Part shown: positions 1-5,371 of the stretch, one piece after another | Layout of the letters: each line of letters starts with the position of its first letter | Numbering within the stretch: the first letter of the stretch is position 1 | NCBI GenBank assembly: GCA_002367335.1 | Contig: DFBI01000170.1 | Coordinates: 1 to 5,535, forward strand | DNA length: 5,535 nucleotides | Source: Syntrophaceae bacterium UBA3084 | GTDB lineage: Bacteria; Desulfobacterota; Syntrophia; Syntrophales; UBA6807 | Direction of reading: 5' to 3' | Notes under the pieces: model-generated | Databases searched by the model: none | What the model saw: the letters and a program-made list of their open reading frames with translations, nothing else | Told to the model about the DNA's origin: nothing | Program-made: the position numbers and the translations under genes

Positions 1-11
1 AAATGATGGGA

Positions 12-58
12 CATCAGCCCCTGCATATTATAGGGCCTGTTGCCCGAACAGGCTGATG
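12..58. repeat. Nested inverted repeat at the left edge
   Basis: An outer dyad pairs CATCAGCC (12-19) with GGCTGATG (51-58). An inner perfect 7-bp stem, GCCTGTT (35-41) with AACAGGC (47-53), closes a 5-base GCCCG loop. The two stems share bases 51-53, so they compete or form a branched structure. No T-tract follows, so this is not a standard intrinsic terminator. It could be the 3' structure of a gene to the left, the end of a mobile element, or a dispersed intergenic repeat; the window does not decide. Confidence 0.55.
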
Positions 59-134
59 CCGTGTATCTGGATAGTGTCTAGTGAAATCAACAAGTTATAT
101 TAAATTCGACCAAACGAATTACTTGAAAGTCGTC

Positions 135-169
135 ACTCCGGTAGATCCCAGATCGAGTCCGGGAGGAGT
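135..169. repeat. Degenerate intergenic dyad
   Basis: ACTCC (135-139) pairs with GGAGT (165-169), and TCCC (146-149) can pair with GGGA (161-164) inside it. The wording (GTAGATCCCAGATCGAGTCC at 141-160) looks like a decayed form of the dispersed GTCATTCCGG...GTCCGGGA-type repeats common between genes in many proteobacterial genomes. That resemblance is from memory. The dyad is weak on its own and is listed because it sits next to the clear hairpin at 202-221. Confidence 0.3.
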
Positions 170-201
170 CCAGAGCCCTCGTAAGTAGCTAAATAGACTG
201 G

Positions 202-221
202 ATTCCGGCTTTCGCCGGAAT
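202..221. repeat. REP-like perfect hairpin
   Basis: ATTCCGGC (202-209) and GCCGGAAT (214-221) form a perfect 8-bp stem around a TTTC loop. A second short stem follows at once, CGAAAA (224-229) with TTTTCG (237-242). This is a typical dispersed palindromic intergenic element; near-identical ATTCCGGC(TTTC)GCCGGAAT units are familiar from Desulfobacterota and other proteobacterial genomes (recalled, not searched). It lies about 280 bases upstream of the sigma-54 promoter, so it more likely marks the boundary with the preceding transcription unit than acts on the pilus operon. Confidence 0.6.
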
Positions 222-242
222 GACGAAAAATGGTGCTTTTCG

Positions 243-490
243 ACTTTTTACGAGTTCATCATTGTTTGCAAAGATATAAAAAAGAAAGAAAGCAGATATT
301 GTTAATGTGGTCCCATGTTTTCCTGGTTTCAAGCTTTTGAGATAAATATTGTTTTTCCCTGCTTTTCTTGCTTACAGGCAACCGGCTGGATTATTTTAAA
401 AAACGCTTGAACAAACTTCAATTATCAGTTAGCATTTTTGCATTGTGAATGAAATAGTATTTCTTCCAGTCAAAACCAATTATTAAAACG
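243..490. other. AT-rich non-coding upstream region
   Basis: No supportable open reading frame, tRNA or strong terminator was seen here. The stretch is AT-rich with several A and T runs. In a sigma-54 system the enhancer sites of the activator would be expected in such a segment, roughly 80-200 bases upstream of the promoter, but no convincing paired dyad or IHF consensus was recognised. A weak sigma-70-like arrangement around 407-435 (TTGAAC, then TAGCAT after 17 bases) matches only 4 of 6 bases at each box and is not called. Confidence 0.4.
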
Positions 491-498
491 AAGTAGTG

Positions 499-516
499 TT
501 GGTATGGTATTTGCTT
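499..516 (+). promoter_or_regulatory. Sigma-54 (RpoN) -24/-12 promoter
   Basis: The segment reads TTGGTATGGTATTTGCTT. The invariant GG (501-502) and GC (513-514) are separated by exactly 10 bases, the strict spacing of sigma-54 promoters (consensus TGGCAYG-N4-TTGCW). TGG at the -24 element and TTGCTT at the -12 element both fit. Transcription should begin about 12 bases past the GC, near 525-527, leaving a leader of roughly 28 bases before the TTG start at 554. Sigma-54 promoters need an NtrC-type activator ATPase; pilus genes in several bacteria use PilR for this, but no activator is encoded in the window. Confidence 0.8.
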
Positions 517-540
517 AATTTGTAATTACCATGAAAAACA

Positions 541-549
541 AAAGGAGAG
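541..549 (+). promoter_or_regulatory. Ribosome binding site fixing the TTG start at 554
   Basis: AAAGGAGAG contains a GGAG core at 544-547 and lies 6 bases before TTG 554. An ATG at 531 is in another frame, closes after 34 codons and has no Shine-Dalgarno. No ATG or GTG exists in the gene's own frame near this site. The TTG is therefore the best-supported start. Confidence 0.75.
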
Positions 550-553
550 TGGT

Positions 554-2443
554 TTGGTCTCAAAAAAAGAACTTTCTTCAACTGAAAAATTGCTTGATGT
601 TATACGAAACACGGAGGCATCAGATGATTTTATGACCCCATCTGTCTCCTCCACCCCATCTGACAAAAAAAGCAAGCCATTGCTGTTAAAGACTTTACAT
701 CAGAATAAGAAAATTTCAATCGGTGTTGACATCGGGCACCGTCATTTGAAGTGTATTAAGGTGGCAAGACTTTCCGATAGTGACTGGGAACTCCTTGATT
801 ACACGATTGTTCCGTTAAGAGCTGACATTTCAATGGGCACTCCTGAGTTTGCAGATTTTTTAAAATCCGAGCTTGATAAATTTTGTGATTCCATAAAAAA
901 GCCTAATCTATGGGCAAATATGTCCTCGGCCCGCGTTGAAGTAGCTTCTATTCTAATACCAAAAGTCGCGAAGAAACAAATCGAAAGAGCTGTCTATTGG
1001 ACAGCCCAAAAAACGATGTCCTTAAAAGGGAAGGATGTTGTTTTTGATTTTGAGATAGAGGGGGAAGTTGTCGAAAGAGGAATAACCAAACTTGCGGTAA
1101 TGACTTATGCTGCTCCCAAAAAAGAAGTACAGAAGATGAAAGAACTTTTTGAGAGTATTGGCTATCCCCTTAGTGGCCTGACGATAACCCCTTTTGGAAC
1201 TCAAAATTTATTTAAAACAAACTGGATGCCTTCCTTTGAACAATCAATAGCTATTCTTTACATCGACAGAGGGTGGTCACGTATAGATATTTATTCCAGA
1301 GGTAATCTTGTTCTAACCCGTGGAATAAAGGCAGGAATAAACAGTATGGTTCAAGAACTCATGGAAGCATATAATGAGAAATTGAAATTTGTGTCACCCG
1401 ATGAATCCGGGGCTGGTCAAACAATATCTCCTGATGAACTCAGGGGAAATATGTTCATGGATATGGAGAATGCAAGAGAGTTGCTCTATGGTTTAAGTCC
1501 GGATTCGCCTTCTACTGCGGAGCTCAGGGCCCGCTTTGGACTTGATGAACATTCCATATTTAAGATGACCACTCCCGCTTTAGATAGATTGGTCAGACAG
1601 ACAGAGCGAACCTTTCAATACAACACGATAAATCTTGGAAATGAAAGGATAAATGCCGTATATGTTTCCACTGAGATGGATGTATACAAACCCGTCGTTG
1701 ACTACATTGGTGATGATCTGGGAATTGAAAGAGATGTATTGGATCCCCTCGAACCCGCGAATCCCTTTGTTAATGAAATTACTGCTAATCTTTCCATATC
1801 GGACAGGGTTTCTTTTGTGCCGGCGCTCGGCGTTGCATTATCGGATGTAACTCGTACACCTAATCTCCTCTTTACCTATAAAGATAAAGTAAAACAGTCC
1901 AATATAGTAAAGGGTAGCCGGGCAATATTTGTGACTTTAACTATTGTTTTGATATTTTGCGTCGGAGTTCTTTTTGTGATGGGGGATATTGCAGACCGGA
2001 AGAAGGCCGAGCTTGCAAAACTTGAGAAACAATTGAAACAGGGTATTCAAATTGACGAAAGAGTTCTTCCCCTGTTTGTTTCAAAAGTTCAAAAGGATAA
2101 AAAGTATTTAAAAGAGTATGGCGAGAGATATCTGGGAATGGCAGCCATAGGCGAATTGTCTCTCCTTACGCCCTCTAATATCAGACTTCTTGACGTTACG
2201 GTTCGTATAAAAACACCTTCAACAAAAAGCGGGAAAACAAATATTCGTAATTTAACAATAGAAGGAGTTGTTTCAGGAGAAGTGGAGTCGTTTGAAGATT
2301 CGCTGGTAAAATACGTCCTTAAGTTGCAAAGTTCTCCCATGTTCAGTGAGGTGAAAATTGATAAAAGTAGTACAGAGTCCTTTGAAAACATGGAATTGCT
2401 TCGATTTACAGTAACTGTTAAATTTATTCAGGATTTGATATGA
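554..2443 (+). CDS. PilM-PilN fusion protein (MshI/GspL-like), pilus inner-membrane platform
   Basis: A 629-residue protein combining two usually separate pilus proteins. Residues 1-50 are a Ser/Lys-rich extension not usual for PilM. Residues about 53-432 form a PilM-type actin-like domain: phosphate-1 motif GVDIGHRHLKCIKV (57-70) and phosphate-2-like LYIDRGWSRIDI (235-246). The region expected to hold the adenosine motif, near VYVSTEMD (369-376), lacks the usual paired glycines, so nucleotide binding is doubtful. A PilN-like NLLF segment (437-440) precedes one membrane helix (about 457-477), a charged probable coiled coil (478-500) and a PilN ferredoxin-like domain (about 528-629) with LTIEG, a SSPMFSEV segment and FTVTVKF. 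The predicted topology is cytoplasm, helix, periplasm, as in GspL. The start is TTG; the stop overlaps the next gene by ATGA, implying coupled translation with the PilO-like partner. The family assignment is strong; MshI versus PilMN naming is uncertain. Confidence 0.88.
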   Translation: MVSKKELSSTEKLLDVIRNTEASDDFMTPSVSSTPSDKKSKPLLLKTLHQNKKISIGVDIGHRHLKCIKVARLSDSDWELLDYTIVPLRADISMGTPEFADFLKSELDKFCDSIKKPNLWANMSSARVEVASILIPKVAKKQIERAVYWTAQKTMSLKGKDVVFDFEIEGEVVERGITKLAVMTYAAPKKEVQKMKELFESIGYPLSGLTITPFGTQNLFKTNWMPSFEQSIAILYIDRGWSRIDIYSRGNLVLTRGIKAGINSMVQELMEAYNEKLKFVSPDESGAGQTISPDELRGNMFMDMENARELLYGLSPDSPSTAELRARFGLDEHSIFKMTTPALDRLVRQTERTFQYNTINLGNERINAVYVSTEMDVYKPVVDYIGDDLGIERDVLDPLEPANPFVNEITANLSISDRVSFVPALGVALSDVTRTPNLLFTYKDKVKQSNIVKGSRAIFVTLTIVLIFCVGVLFVMGDIADRKKAELAKLEKQLKQGIQIDERVLPLFVSKVQKDKKYLKEYGERYLGMAAIGELSLLTPSNIRLLDVTVRIKTPSTKSGKTNIRNLTIEGVVSGEVESFEDSLVKYVLKLQSSPMFSEVKIDKSSTESFENMELLRFTVTVKFIQDLI

Positions 2444-2976
2444 AAGACAAGTTGTTAAACATGATTCCTGTTCGCAATCTTATCTATCTTGTAATCTGCA
2501 TAGTCATTGTTGGGGGCTTTATCCTTTTGATTCTCTATCCCTCTTACAAGTCATTGAATAGACTGGAAGCGGAGCTTACTAACGTCGAGCAACGCATAGA
2601 CACTCAGAAGACACTTTTACCACTTTATATGAAACTGGTAGAAAAAAGTGAAGCGGGAGTTTCTACTATGTTTTCGCTTCCAGAAAGGAAAAAACTTACT
2701 GAGAACAATCTCGATTTAATCCCATCGGTATTTAAGGAAATAGCAAGGGGATCGGGCACCCGAATCGTATCTGTAAATCCGGATTTTACCACGCTTGCAA
2801 GAAATAAACGGGCTATATTAATAAACGCAACTGTGAGAGGGAATTTTTTTAATTTCCGCAAATTCTTGATCGAACTCGGAAAGATTTCTTATATGAAACA
2901 GATAGAGGAAATTCAAATTCAACAAAGGGCGGCAGATAAAGAATTTAACCTGAAGATATGGTTAAGGGTGGGTTGA
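2440..2976 (+). CDS. PilO-like (MshJ/GspM-like) inner-membrane platform protein
   Basis: A 178-residue bitopic protein. It has a short cytoplasmic N-terminus, one membrane helix at about 12-33 and a charged coiled-coil-like stretch (36-56, YKSLNRLEAELTNVEQRID). A periplasmic domain at about 90-178 fits the ferredoxin-like fold of PilO/GspM, with IPSVFKEIARGSGTRIVSV, a central FRKFLIELGK helix and a final FNLKIWLRV strand. PilO normally pairs with PilN in the periplasm; here the partner would be the C-terminal half of the fusion protein upstream. The ATG overlaps the upstream TGA (ATGA at 2440-2443), and AGGA at 2430-2433 gives a ribosome site 6 bases before the start. Sequence identity across this family is low, so the assignment rests on topology, size and gene order as much as on motifs. 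Confidence 0.82.
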   Translation: MKDKLLNMIPVRNLIYLVICIVIVGGFILLILYPSYKSLNRLEAELTNVEQRIDTQKTLLPLYMKLVEKSEAGVSTMFSLPERKKLTENNLDLIPSVFKEIARGSGTRIVSVNPDFTTLARNKRAILINATVRGNFFNFRKFLIELGKISYMKQIEEIQIQQRAADKEFNLKIWLRVG

Positions 2977-2999
2977 TTTCCGATTTATTCGTGTTAAGT

Positions 3000-3005
3000 G
3001 GAAGG
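3000..3005 (+). promoter_or_regulatory. Ribosome binding site deciding the start at 3012
   Basis: GGAAGG lies 6 bases before ATG 3012. The upstream in-frame ATG at 2958 lies inside the preceding gene without a comparable site and would add 18 residues before the membrane helix. Confidence 0.6.
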
Positions 3006-3011
3006 TTTATA

Positions 3012-3521
3012 ATGACAAAAAGGGAAAAAATTATAGTTTTCAGCATGATTCTGGTAGTAATATATGGCGCGTACGATTTATTAATAGCCGCTCATTCTAA
3101 AAAATCTGCTCCGGTCATCGTGAGCGCCGGTGTAAAGAAGTTTGTTGATGTGAGTGAAAGAAATAAATTACTGAAAGATATTTCAGATGTTTTAAAAGAG
3201 GATAAAATTACCGGCGCCCGGATTTACATTGCTGCCCGAGCTGAGAGAGAATGGACGCACGATCCTTTTTCAATATCAAGATTATCGTCGGAAGGAAACA
3301 AGATTGCTTTAGAAAACACAATGGGGGATGGAAAGTTTGTCTATAATGGCTATCTTGAAATCGGAAATAAGAAAATTGCTATCATAAATGGAGTAGATTA
3401 TCAAACAGGGGATAACCTGGAATTATGTGGATATAAAGTTAAAAACATTAGTCCATCGAGAGTGATCATTGTAAATATAAGAAAGACAGGGAAAATAACA
3501 GTTCCGTTTTTAGAAAAGTGA
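3012..3521 (+). CDS. PilP/GspC/MshK-like periplasmic linker protein
   Basis: A 169-residue protein from ATG 3012. It has a basic N-terminus (MTKREK), one membrane helix at about 7-25, a variable periplasmic linker (about 30-105), then a small beta-rich domain (about 108-165). That domain includes FVYNGYLEIGNKKIAIINGVDY and the following GDNLELCGYKVKNISPSRV, the pattern of the PilP/GspC homology-region fold: a repeated strand unit in which the protein is said to make X readily available at a given position. A WTHDPF segment (81-86) resembles the RDPF motif that precedes this fold in relatives. PilP and GspC bind the secretin N0 domain and connect it to the PilN-PilO platform, and the secretin gene is next. 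An upstream in-frame ATG (2958) overlaps the PilO-like gene and is less likely. Unlike PilP of many species, no lipobox is present; it is anchored by a helix as in GspC. Confidence 0.75.
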   Translation: MTKREKIIVFSMILVVIYGAYDLLIAAHSKKSAPVIVSAGVKKFVDVSERNKLLKDISDVLKEDKITGARIYIAARAEREWTHDPFSISRLSSEGNKIALENTMGDGKFVYNGYLEIGNKKIAIINGVDYQTGDNLELCGYKVKNISPSRVIIVNIRKTGKITVPFLEK

Positions 3522-3542
3522 CGCCGTAAAAAGCGAAGGGAC

Positions 3543-3608
3543 AAAGAACAAGATTCAAGGATAAAGGTTCAAGGATTAAGTTGGGTCTTTCCTTGCACCT
3601 TGTTCTTT
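3543..3608. repeat. Long imperfect hairpin repeat upstream of the secretin gene
   Basis: AAAGAACAAG (3543-3552) pairs perfectly with CTTGTTCTTT (3599-3608). CAAGG (3556-3560) pairs with CCTTG (3591-3595), and AAAG (3563-3566) with CTTT (3587-3590), leaving a loop at 3567-3586. The left arm holds CAAGGATAAAGGT (3556-3568), which recurs twice near the 3' end of the secretin gene. No T-tract follows, so it is not a standard terminator. It fills most of the 103-base gap between the PilP-like and secretin genes and belongs to a dispersed or mobile intergenic repeat type. Confidence 0.7.
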
Positions 3609-3618
3609 ATGTATTATC

Positions 3619-3625
3619 CGGGGGA
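3619..3625 (+). promoter_or_regulatory. Purine-rich ribosome site near two possible secretin starts
   Basis: GGGGGA at 3620-3625 directly abuts ATG 3625, too close to serve it well, but lies 5-6 bases before the in-frame TTG 3631. The TTG may be the real start, shortening the protein by two residues without affecting the signal peptide. Confidence 0.4.
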
Positions 3626-5253
3626 TGATTTTGAAAGAAATTAATGAAAGAAAGAGGGTTGTTTGTTTCGTCATTGCCGCTTCGGTGTTTTTGCTGTTGT
3701 TTTCAGGCTGTGCGGGCAACAAAGAATTAAAAAAAGACCAATTTTTTGAGAAATGGAAACTTATGGCTCAAAAGTCCAGGGGCAGGTCACCGGTAGCAAG
3801 GGTGCGCACCATTGAAATGCCGCCCGAAACGAGACTTAAGGAATGGGGAACACCTCATGCGGAGAAATCTTTTCCGACAGATATGGTCAACTTCAAAATG
3901 CGTAATACTGATGTGAAAATGGTGATTCGTGCATTGGCACGGGCAGCAAACCAGAATATATTGGTCAAATCAGATATACAGGGGCGGATTAGCGTAGATT
4001 TCAATGGTGTCCCATGGAATGAAGCGTTTCTCAGTATTTTAAATTCCCAGGCGCTGACATACGAGTGGGATGGTAATATTATACGAATCATGAATTTGAA
4101 AGATATGAAAGATAACCTGGAGCTGAAGTCACTACAGGTCCGGAAAAGAGAAAAATTGCCTTTGCTGACCATGATTATTCCAGTCAATTTTGCAGATACT
4201 GAAAAGCTCGGCGAGAACGTGGCGGAATTCCTGACTAAAGATGCTAAAGGGAACCCCTGTGGGGCGGTCAAGGTTAGTGAGCATACAAACTCACTTATTA
4301 TTCAGGCGACGAGGGCAGATCTGAAAAAGATTGTTGACATGGTTGAAAAGATCGATAGACCAACCTCCCAGATACTTATAGAGGCGAATATTGTTGAAAC
4401 AACGAAGAGTACGGCGAGAAGCCTGGGTGTTCAGTGGGGTGGTATGTATGCTAATACGTGGAATGGCAATAATTATTTTATTACCCCGGGCGGCTCAGGT
4501 GGTACGGTCGGCACAAATCCCGCAGTGTCGGGAGGTTATTCCCCGGCTTATGGTTCGGCAGGCATCAGCGGACACGGGTACGGCGTCAATTTTCCGGCAT
4601 CAGCGTCAGCAATAAGTGCGGCAGGCGGCGTTGGGTCTCTTGGATTAATGTTTGGTACAATCGGAGGGAGCATCCTCGATATGCAGTTGAATGCCCTGCA
4701 AAATGCCGGTAAACTCAATATCTTATCCAGCCCGTCCATTTCGACACTTGATAATCAGACGGCATTTACCGAAAATGGTTCAAAGGTACCATATGTATCC
4801 GTTGATAAAGATGGTAACCGACAAGTAAAATTTGAAGATGTTGTTCTCCGGCTGGAGATTACACCCCATGTGATCGACGGAGTAAATATGAAGATGAAAA
4901 TCAATGTCAAGAAAGACGAGATTGATGATACAAGAAATGTTCAGGGGAATCCCTATATCTACAGAAAGCAAACCGATACAACCCTGATTGTGAAGGATGG
5001 AGAAACCATTGTCATATCGGGACTTACCAAGAAGAAAAGCCAGGATAAGGGGAGCGGGGTTCCGGGGTTAAAAGATATTCCCGTTTTAGGATGGATGTTT
5101 AAAGGCGAAGATACGTCTGACCAGATGGAAGAAGTGCTTATCTTTATCACCCCCCATCTTTTAGCAACGGGTGCGGCGAGCGATGTAACAGCGCCTGAGA
5201 AAACCGGGAAAGATGAACGAGGAGCAAGGATAAAGGTAAAAAGTAACAGGTAA
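3625..5253 (+). CDS. Outer-membrane lipoprotein secretin, PilQ/MshL type
   Basis: A 542-residue secretin, the outer-membrane ring through which the filament passes. Residues 1-28 are a lipoprotein signal (basic start, hydrophobic core, LLLFSGC) with lipidation expected at Cys29. A linker leads to an N0/STN domain (about 87-157) and one N1-type domain (about 181-248). DRPTSQILIEANIVE (244-258) opens the secretin core, which runs to HLL (511-513). It includes NILSSPSISTLDNQTA and the signature VPGLKDIPVLGWMF (479-492). There is no PilQ AMIN domain and only one N1 repeat, a compact plan like MshL. A Gly/Ser-rich stretch (about 272-346), with a PilQ-like VNFPA at 321-325, falls in the gate/barrel portion. 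The C-terminal 29 residues are a charged tail with no recognisable pilotin-binding S domain; lipidation could allow self-targeting, as known for HxcQ. The last codons and stop lie in an intergenic repeat. TTG 3631 is an alternative start. Confidence 0.93.
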   Translation: MILKEINERKRVVCFVIAASVFLLLFSGCAGNKELKKDQFFEKWKLMAQKSRGRSPVARVRTIEMPPETRLKEWGTPHAEKSFPTDMVNFKMRNTDVKMVIRALARAANQNILVKSDIQGRISVDFNGVPWNEAFLSILNSQALTYEWDGNIIRIMNLKDMKDNLELKSLQVRKREKLPLLTMIIPVNFADTEKLGENVAEFLTKDAKGNPCGAVKVSEHTNSLIIQATRADLKKIVDMVEKIDRPTSQILIEANIVETTKSTARSLGVQWGGMYANTWNGNNYFITPGGSGGTVGTNPAVSGGYSPAYGSAGISGHGYGVNFPASASAISAAGGVGSLGLMFGTIGGSILDMQLNALQNAGKLNILSSPSISTLDNQTAFTENGSKVPYVSVDKDGNRQVKFEDVVLRLEITPHVIDGVNMKMKINVKKDEIDDTRNVQGNPYIYRKQTDTTLIVKDGETIVISGLTKKKSQDKGSGVPGLKDIPVLGWMFKGEDTSDQMEEVLIFITPHLLATGAASDVTAPEKTGKDERGARIKVKSNR

Positions 5254-5317
5254 AAGGATCAAGGATCAAGGATAAAGGTAAAAGGATCAAGGAAAAACCT
5301 TTGATCTTGAGCCCTTG
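5225..5317. repeat. Repeat array and imperfect hairpin overlapping the secretin 3' end
   Basis: CAAGGATAAAGGTAAAA occurs at 5225-5241 and 5267-5283, and AGGTAAAAGGATCAAGG at 5248-5264 and 5276-5292. A long stem is possible between 5260-5278 and 5298-5317: three 5-bp blocks (CAAGG/CCTTG, TCAAG/CTTGA, AAAGG/CCTTT) around two small internal loops. A competing local stem, 5283-5292 with 5298-5308, uses the same right arm around an AAAAA loop. The array shares CAAGGATAAAGGT with the hairpin at 3543-3608. The secretin stop (5251-5253) lies inside it. No T-tract directly follows the stem. Confidence 0.7.
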
Positions 5318-5325
5318 CAGCTTTC

Positions 5326-5351
5326 TATTTTTCGTTCTTTCGTGTTTTCGT
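5326..5351 (+). repeat. Short degenerate TTTCGT(G/T) tandem repeat
   Basis: The segment holds three imperfect TTTCGT-type units (TTTTCGTT, TTTCGTG, TTTTCGTG) ending just before the ATPase gene. Similar CACGAAAACACGAAAG-type strings are familiar as intergenic filler in some environmental proteobacterial genomes (recalled, not searched). It has no assigned function here. Confidence 0.35.
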
Positions 5352-5371
5352 GACAGGTTTTTACAAAGCAA

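Noticed and set aside
407..435. Sigma-70 promoter upstream of the operon
   Set aside because: TTGAAC and TAGCAT match the boxes in only 4 of 6 bases each, and the sigma-54 site nearer to the gene is far stronger.
531..635. A 34-codon ATG frame overlapping the start of the first gene, as a leader peptide
   Set aside because: It has no ribosome site, begins only a few bases after the predicted transcript start, and its product shows no recognisable character; the TTG start at 554 has a proper site.
2089..2391. 100-codon frame on the minus strand
   Set aside because: It lies fully within the PilN domain of the fusion gene, has no homology that I recognise, and the plus-strand frame is clearly coding.
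2958..3011. Earlier start for the PilP-like protein
   Set aside because: It overlaps the end of the PilO-like gene, lacks a good ribosome site, and adds an unneeded hydrophobic segment before the basic N-terminus and membrane helix; ATG 3012 has GGAAGG at 6 bases.
3855..4271. 138-codon frame on the minus strand
   Set aside because: It is opposite the N0 and N1 domains of the secretin, which show clear family motifs; the minus frame is a shadow.
5224..5292. CRISPR array
   Set aside because: The repeat units are short, overlapping and purine-rich with no spacers of uniform length; they are an intergenic palindromic repeat.
5281..5335. Intrinsic terminator after the secretin gene
   Set aside because: The stem is imperfect, AT-rich and has no T-run directly after it; the nearest T-rich stretch is about 20 bases downstream. 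Read-through into the ATPase gene is likely.
5147..5371. 74-codon minus-strand frame over the repeat region
   Set aside because: Much of it is translated repeat (PLSLI/PLSLL patterns) and secretin antisense; there is no sign of a real gene.
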